Assembly (NCBI RefSeq): GCF_030265065.1
Contig: NC_080412.1
Coordinates: forward strand, 27,332,501-27,396,500
Direction: 5' to 3'
Source: Corythoichthys intestinalis
Taxonomy: Eukaryota; Chordata; Actinopteri; Syngnathiformes; Syngnathidae
DNA length: 64,000 bases
Made by a program: the position numbers and the translations under genes. Within the stretch, counting starts at the first letter, position 1, and each line of letters opens with the position of its first letter. Positions 60,801-64,000 of the stretch are shown in pieces. The notes under the pieces were generated by a model, which had not been told where the DNA came from, did not search any database, and saw nothing but the letters and a program-made list of their open reading frames with translations.

Positions 60801-63612
60801 AAACAAGCTGCAATTAACTTATTTACACATCATGCAAAGATGGTGGACAGACTGCAATATACTTCACAAAATGGGGAACATGATGTACAGTAATATACAG
60901 TAAGTACGGCCATCCCCTTCAAGAACGCTTAATTGGTTGTTACCTGTACCAACATGGTGGAATACACATTCCACAAGTTGTATAAACATTATTTATTAAA
61001 TAAATTTTAAAAAATCAAACGTACCAAAAAATGATCAAATAGGATGGACATTTTCTTAAATCAAGGCTTAAAATTCCTTAAACATGATGGGAAAAAAATC
61101 CCCAAATTGATGGAAATGTTATTTTTTTAAATACATAAAAATAGTTGACATAAAAAATAAAAGTAAAAATCCAGTAAATGATAAACATATTGTAAAAAAA
61201 AAAAAAAAAAAAAAATTCACAAAGATGAAGAACAAAAAAAAAAATCATCAAAATGACGGACAATTTGTAAAAAAAAAAAAAAAAAAAAAAGAAAATCCAA
61301 AATCAAGATTCACAAAAAGAAAACATAATATGAATATTTTGTAATAGTTCTTCTGACTGAATCCACAAATACATTTGTTTTCGACATTCTGTAACAACAA
61401 AATTCTCCAAAAACACACAAAATGATAAAAACTTAAAATGTAAAAAATAAAAATGGCAAAAATGTAGTGAATATAGAAGCACAGAGCTGCCAGTGTTATA
61501 CATTTCTACCAGGGCTTTCTCATTTTAAAGTCGTGACACCTCGTTTCAACCTATTGACAACTTGCTTCAACCTATTGCTAATTTCGTTTTAACGTATTGT
61601 TAACCTCATTTTTACGTATTAACATCGCGTTTTAAAGTATTGTCGACCTCGTTTCAACGTAGTGGCAAACGACTAGTTAGTGAAGAAGCTAAATGCTAAA
61701 AACATGAGCTTTTCCCATAGTTCCTTAGGGTTTGGAAATTCACAGTTGTACTCAACAGGTGTAGGAAAAATGCTGCGTTCGAGGAAGGTAGGAAGTCGGA
61801 CTTATCCCACTATCCCACAACAAAGATTTTGGCCAAGACATTTTGACCACCAGCAAACCTGTCTCCTCGTCAGCGATCAAATAGTGGAAGAAAAATGACG
61901 GCTGAGATAAATAGCACACACTGTAAACTGCCTTCTTAAGTTACATCCTTGCTGAAAGTTAATATAAAAAAATACCAATAATTTCTTTAAGCTAATTCAC
62001 TGTGTGAGAAAAAAATACATGGCGTCTCAAACTAACTTAATTTAACTTCATTATTGTGTCATGAATACTTTGTCTTAAGCGTCGTTTTGTCGAGTGACAT
62101 CAGATTGAAGCAAGTCGTAAAGTGGGGGTACTTTTTTTCCCCGAATTTGCGACTAGTATCTCCCAGTTCGAGTGGCGTTCCAATGATATTTGGACGTTAA
62201 AAAAACTCCGATTTGCAACCTTCCTCGAATGCAGCATGCTTATGACAACGTGATAGAGAGGCTGAGTACAACTGCGCATGCATGCCCAAACTCTGAGGAA
62301 CTATGGGAAAAGGTAATGTTCTTAGCATTTAGCCTTCACCATTAACTGCGCACCTGACTTTAAGCCGCCACCCACAAAATTTGACACGAAAACAACATTT
62401 GTTCATAGATAAGCTGCACCGGAGTATCAGCCGCAACTGTCCTCACTGTATTATGGGTTATATACACCAAAATACATTAACCGGTTACACTTTATTTGAT
62501 AGCGGCATCATAAGACTGTCATAAGATCAAATGAATCACCATGAAGCTTTGAACCAATTGGTTGTAAAGCTTCATTGCTTCATAAGTTTAATTCAGCCAT
62601 CACTGCTCCCTTGGGGGAGACAGTCAACCTCTGCTGCCACCTGCTTTCAACACTTGTCGTCCAACATGCCTCCTTGCGTGCATTGCGGCGCACAAATGTA
62701 AAAAAAAATCAAAATTCATGTTCTTGGCTAATTATTTTTTCAGTTACTGTTCTATTTGCTAGCTAGTCATGGTATTTGGTAGCACTTTCTTTTATAGTGG
62801 CGCCGTAAGACTGTCATAAGACTGTCATACTATTAACCCAAATAAATCAACAAATAAGCCGCACGATTCTAAATGGGGGGAAAAAAGTAGCGGCTTATAG
62901 TCCGAAAATTACGGCAGTCGTTGAAACGAGTTTGCCAATATGTTGAAACAATTTTGGCACTACGTTAAAATGAGATGTTAATACGTTAAAACGAGTTGTC
63001 AATACGTTGAAATGAGTTGTCAATACGTTAAAATGAGAAAACCATGGTAGAAATGTTACTAACACTGGCTGCTTTGCGGTTCCGGAACAACACCTGATGT
63101 AAAAAAAAAAAACAACTAAAAATCCCCAAATATGGTCAACATTTGACCTGAAGCAAGCCGCGTCGTCATCAGCGCCACCTGTCTGTAGTTTACTGTAAAT
63201 GTCAATTTTGTATTTTTTTGTCTAGTGCTGTGCGGCGGCCTTCATTGAGAAACTGGACGCTCAATCTCTCAACCTGACCCAGGAGGAGTTCGAGTCCTAC
63301 ATGTCGGGCCAGGCTTCTCCTCACTCCGAGCAGAACCGCCCCGTAGCCCCCCTGGACTCAGACCCCGTGGCGCCCGAAGGCGCTCTAGCCCACCTTCGGC
63401 GTAACTTGGACCTCCTGTCGGAGTTGGGCGCCCGTCAGGAGGCACTGATGGAGGCAGCCCGCGTGTTTCACGCCGAGCTGCTGGCCTGGCCCGACAGCGT
63501 GGGGCAAGAGGTGCGGGACACACTGGAGAAACACCCGCTCAAAGTTAGCCGACCCGCCGCCACTGCCAATCCGCTCCCCGAGCTGCCGGCGCCACAGGTG
63601 TTTGCTGGGTAA
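57378..63612 (+). CDS. rabgef1: RABGEF1 (Rabex-5), Rab5 guanine nucleotide exchange factor
   Basis: Coding exons 57378-57556, 57690-57895, 57953-58119, 59849-59930, 59991-60123, 60185-60276, 60344-60600 and 63226-63612; 1503 nt, 500 residues, all phases consistent. Rabex-5 activates Rab5 on early endosomes and binds ubiquitin. A20 finger: C19, C23, C35, C38 (CKKGC ... CSKC). It is followed by an inverted ubiquitin-interacting helix ([20 protein letters not shown]). A helical bundle and the VPS9 domain (about residues 210-375) follow; the catalytic Asp (D326 in SADDFLP) and Tyr/Thr (Y367, T370 in GYYFTNL) are present. The C-terminal helix that binds Rabaptin-5 is in exon 8 ([20 protein letters not shown]), and the end QVFAG resembles mammalian QVYAG. 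Start chosen at the ATG one base inside the exon, giving [14 protein letters not shown]. Human is 491 residues. Confidence 0.97.
58153..59655 (-). mobile_element. Tc1/mariner element with degraded transposase
   Basis: TA on both sides (58151-58152, 59656-59657). Inverted ends of about 190 bp start CAGTGGTATGAAAAAGTATC. The minus-strand transposase keeps the N-terminal helix-turn-helix ([20 protein letters not shown]), the first Asp ([10 protein letters not shown]), the second Asp (QNNDPKHRS) and the Glu (NPIEMLW), so all three DD34E residues are visible. The frame is broken at two or more places between 59016 and 58719 and again near 58710. Inserted in RABGEF1 intron 3. Confidence 0.96.
59849..60600 (+). 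CDS. rabgef1: RABGEF1 exons 4-7: helical bundle and VPS9 domain
   Basis: Exons 59849-59930, 59991-60123, 60185-60276 and 60344-60600. Contain [37 protein letters not shown] and [15 protein letters not shown], all hallmarks of the Rabex-5 VPS9 fold. Exon 7 ends in a weak donor (GTCTGC), followed by a 2.6-kb repeat-filled intron. Confidence 0.95.
60665..60728 (-). pseudogene. tRNA-Trp (CCA)-like pseudogene
   Basis: The minus strand reads like tRNA-Trp: TGGCGCAACGGTAGC (D arm, box A) and TCTGACTCCAGACCAGA with anticodon CCA. Acceptor halves GATTCTG and CAGGATC pair over 7 bp with one wobble. About 7 bases are missing where the 5' half of the T stem should be (AGAAGG runs straight into TTCAAGTC), and the anticodon stem has one mismatch. 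Length 64 against the usual 72, so not a working tRNA. Confidence 0.8.
60729..61483. other. RABGEF1 intron 7, A-rich low-complexity sequence
   Basis: Long A-tracts at about 61194-61216 and 61269-61290 between A/T-rich stretches. No gene or element ends. Confidence 0.5.
61682..62338. mobile_element. inner inverted-repeat MITE
   Basis: 'gctaaatgctaaaaacatga' and 'cttttcccatagttcct' at the left recur inverted at 62285-62338; 'agttgtactcaac' and 'gcgttcgaggaaggt' recur inverted at 62210-62275. Arms are about 110 bp. No target duplication could be set. Confidence 0.65.
62340..62917. mobile_element. MITE of the 'cggactataagccgc' type
   Basis: Right end 'cggcttatagtccgaaaatt' followed by acgg; left end decayed (gactttaagccgcc). 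Distant relative of the MITE at 20732-21293. A second repeat with 'ataagactgtcataaga' at both 62505 and 62810 is nested. Confidence 0.55.
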
Positions 63613-63720
63613 CAAAGTCCAAACGTGAAAATCCTACTTTGCAAAATTCCACACGTTATCATCAACCGTTTTGGATTTTATGATGACTTCCACTCCATGT
63701 TTTGTAGCCTCACTCTAAAT
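63613..63720 (+). other. rabgef1: RABGEF1 3' UTR start
   Basis: Follows the TAA at 63610-63612. No AATAAA was seen before the hAT end at 63721. Confidence 0.4.
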
Positions 63721-64000
63721 CAGGGGTGTCCAGACTTTTTTATTCGAGGGCCGATTTGAGGAAAATCAAATGATTTCATTGCAGCCAGCCCCACAGTTAA
63801 ATTGGATTGGACGTCTATCGCCGTCAATGGCAGTGAAACATGATCACTTAATGCTAGCCTCCTCAGTTGAAATGGATTTAAACTGTTAAGGGTTACAATC
63901 AACAAAATAATCCAGAAGTAGAAGGATATTGTATATTTACACTACCAAAAAAGCAATGCAGAACAAAGAGAAAATGTCAAACTTTTGCAAAACAGTCAAG
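63721..64000 (+). mobile_element. hAT left end, 'caggggtgtccagac' family, runs off the window
   Basis: Left end caggggtgtccagactttt with 'cgagggccg' following, typical of a fish hAT family. Contains a copy of the dispersed motif at 63795-63870. Right end not in the window. Confidence 0.6.

Larger units (their letters stand above)
61484..63085. repeat. foldback-like element with sub-repeated inverted arms
   Basis: The left arm (61484-61680) and right arm (62920-63085) are inverted copies: gccagtgtta, catttctacca and tttctcattttaa, then several units of about 20 bp of the form 'ctcgttttaacgtattgaca'. Inside are a second inverted pair (61682-61800 with 62190-62338) and an unrelated MITE (62340-62917). 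Lies in RABGEF1 intron 7. Confidence 0.75.

Overview
This window looks like nuclear DNA of a teleost fish. It holds two recognisable vertebrate multi-exon genes with GT-AG introns, one further spliced gene I cannot name, and a dense cover of fish-type DNA transposons: short non-autonomous hAT elements with 8-bp target duplications, Tc1/mariner elements, pogo-like and TTAA-flanked MITEs, one truncated LINE and simple repeats. A percomorph is likely. A short 'gacgtc..tcaatggcag' motif recurs about ten times and reminds me of syngnathid (pipefish/seahorse) genomes, but that is memory, not a test.

Layout. (1) About 1.1-34.3 kb, minus strand: TTC3, an E3 ubiquitin ligase. Forty coding exons can be placed by eye; every splice phase agrees and they add up to 1676 codons plus stop. 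The order is N-terminal region, TPR repeats, a second helical repeat block, a Cys/His zinc-binding region, a long middle, a coiled coil and a C-terminal RING-H2. Introns are packed with hAT elements, often nested. (2) About 34.5-50.2 kb: TTC3 upstream region and an intergenic stretch made almost wholly of repeats. It includes a LINE 3' end with a perfect 13-bp duplication, a cluster of nested hAT and Harbinger-like MITEs, and a decayed Tc1 element. (3) 50.3-54.7 kb, minus strand: a three-coding-exon gene (about 371 residues, many N-glycosylation sequons) that I do not recognise. (4) 56.5-63.6 kb, plus strand: RABGEF1 (Rabex-5), eight coding exons, 500 codons, with A20 finger, ubiquitin-binding helix and VPS9 domain, behind a promoter with NRF1, YY1 and CRE motifs. 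Its introns carry a Tc1 element, a tRNA-Trp-like pseudogene and a foldback-like element.

The genes are ordinary host genes and do not form an operon or pathway unit. TTC3 and RABGEF1 both act in ubiquitin biology (ligase; ubiquitin-binding Rab5 GEF), but I read their closeness as linkage, not function. I found no convincing new multi-gene system. The items most worth a second look are the unnamed gene beside RABGEF1, the foldback element with sub-repeated arms at 61.5-63.1 kb, the 194-bp tandem family present at two loci in opposite orientation, the motif dispersed through the window, and the nested hAT insertions whose target duplications give insertion order.
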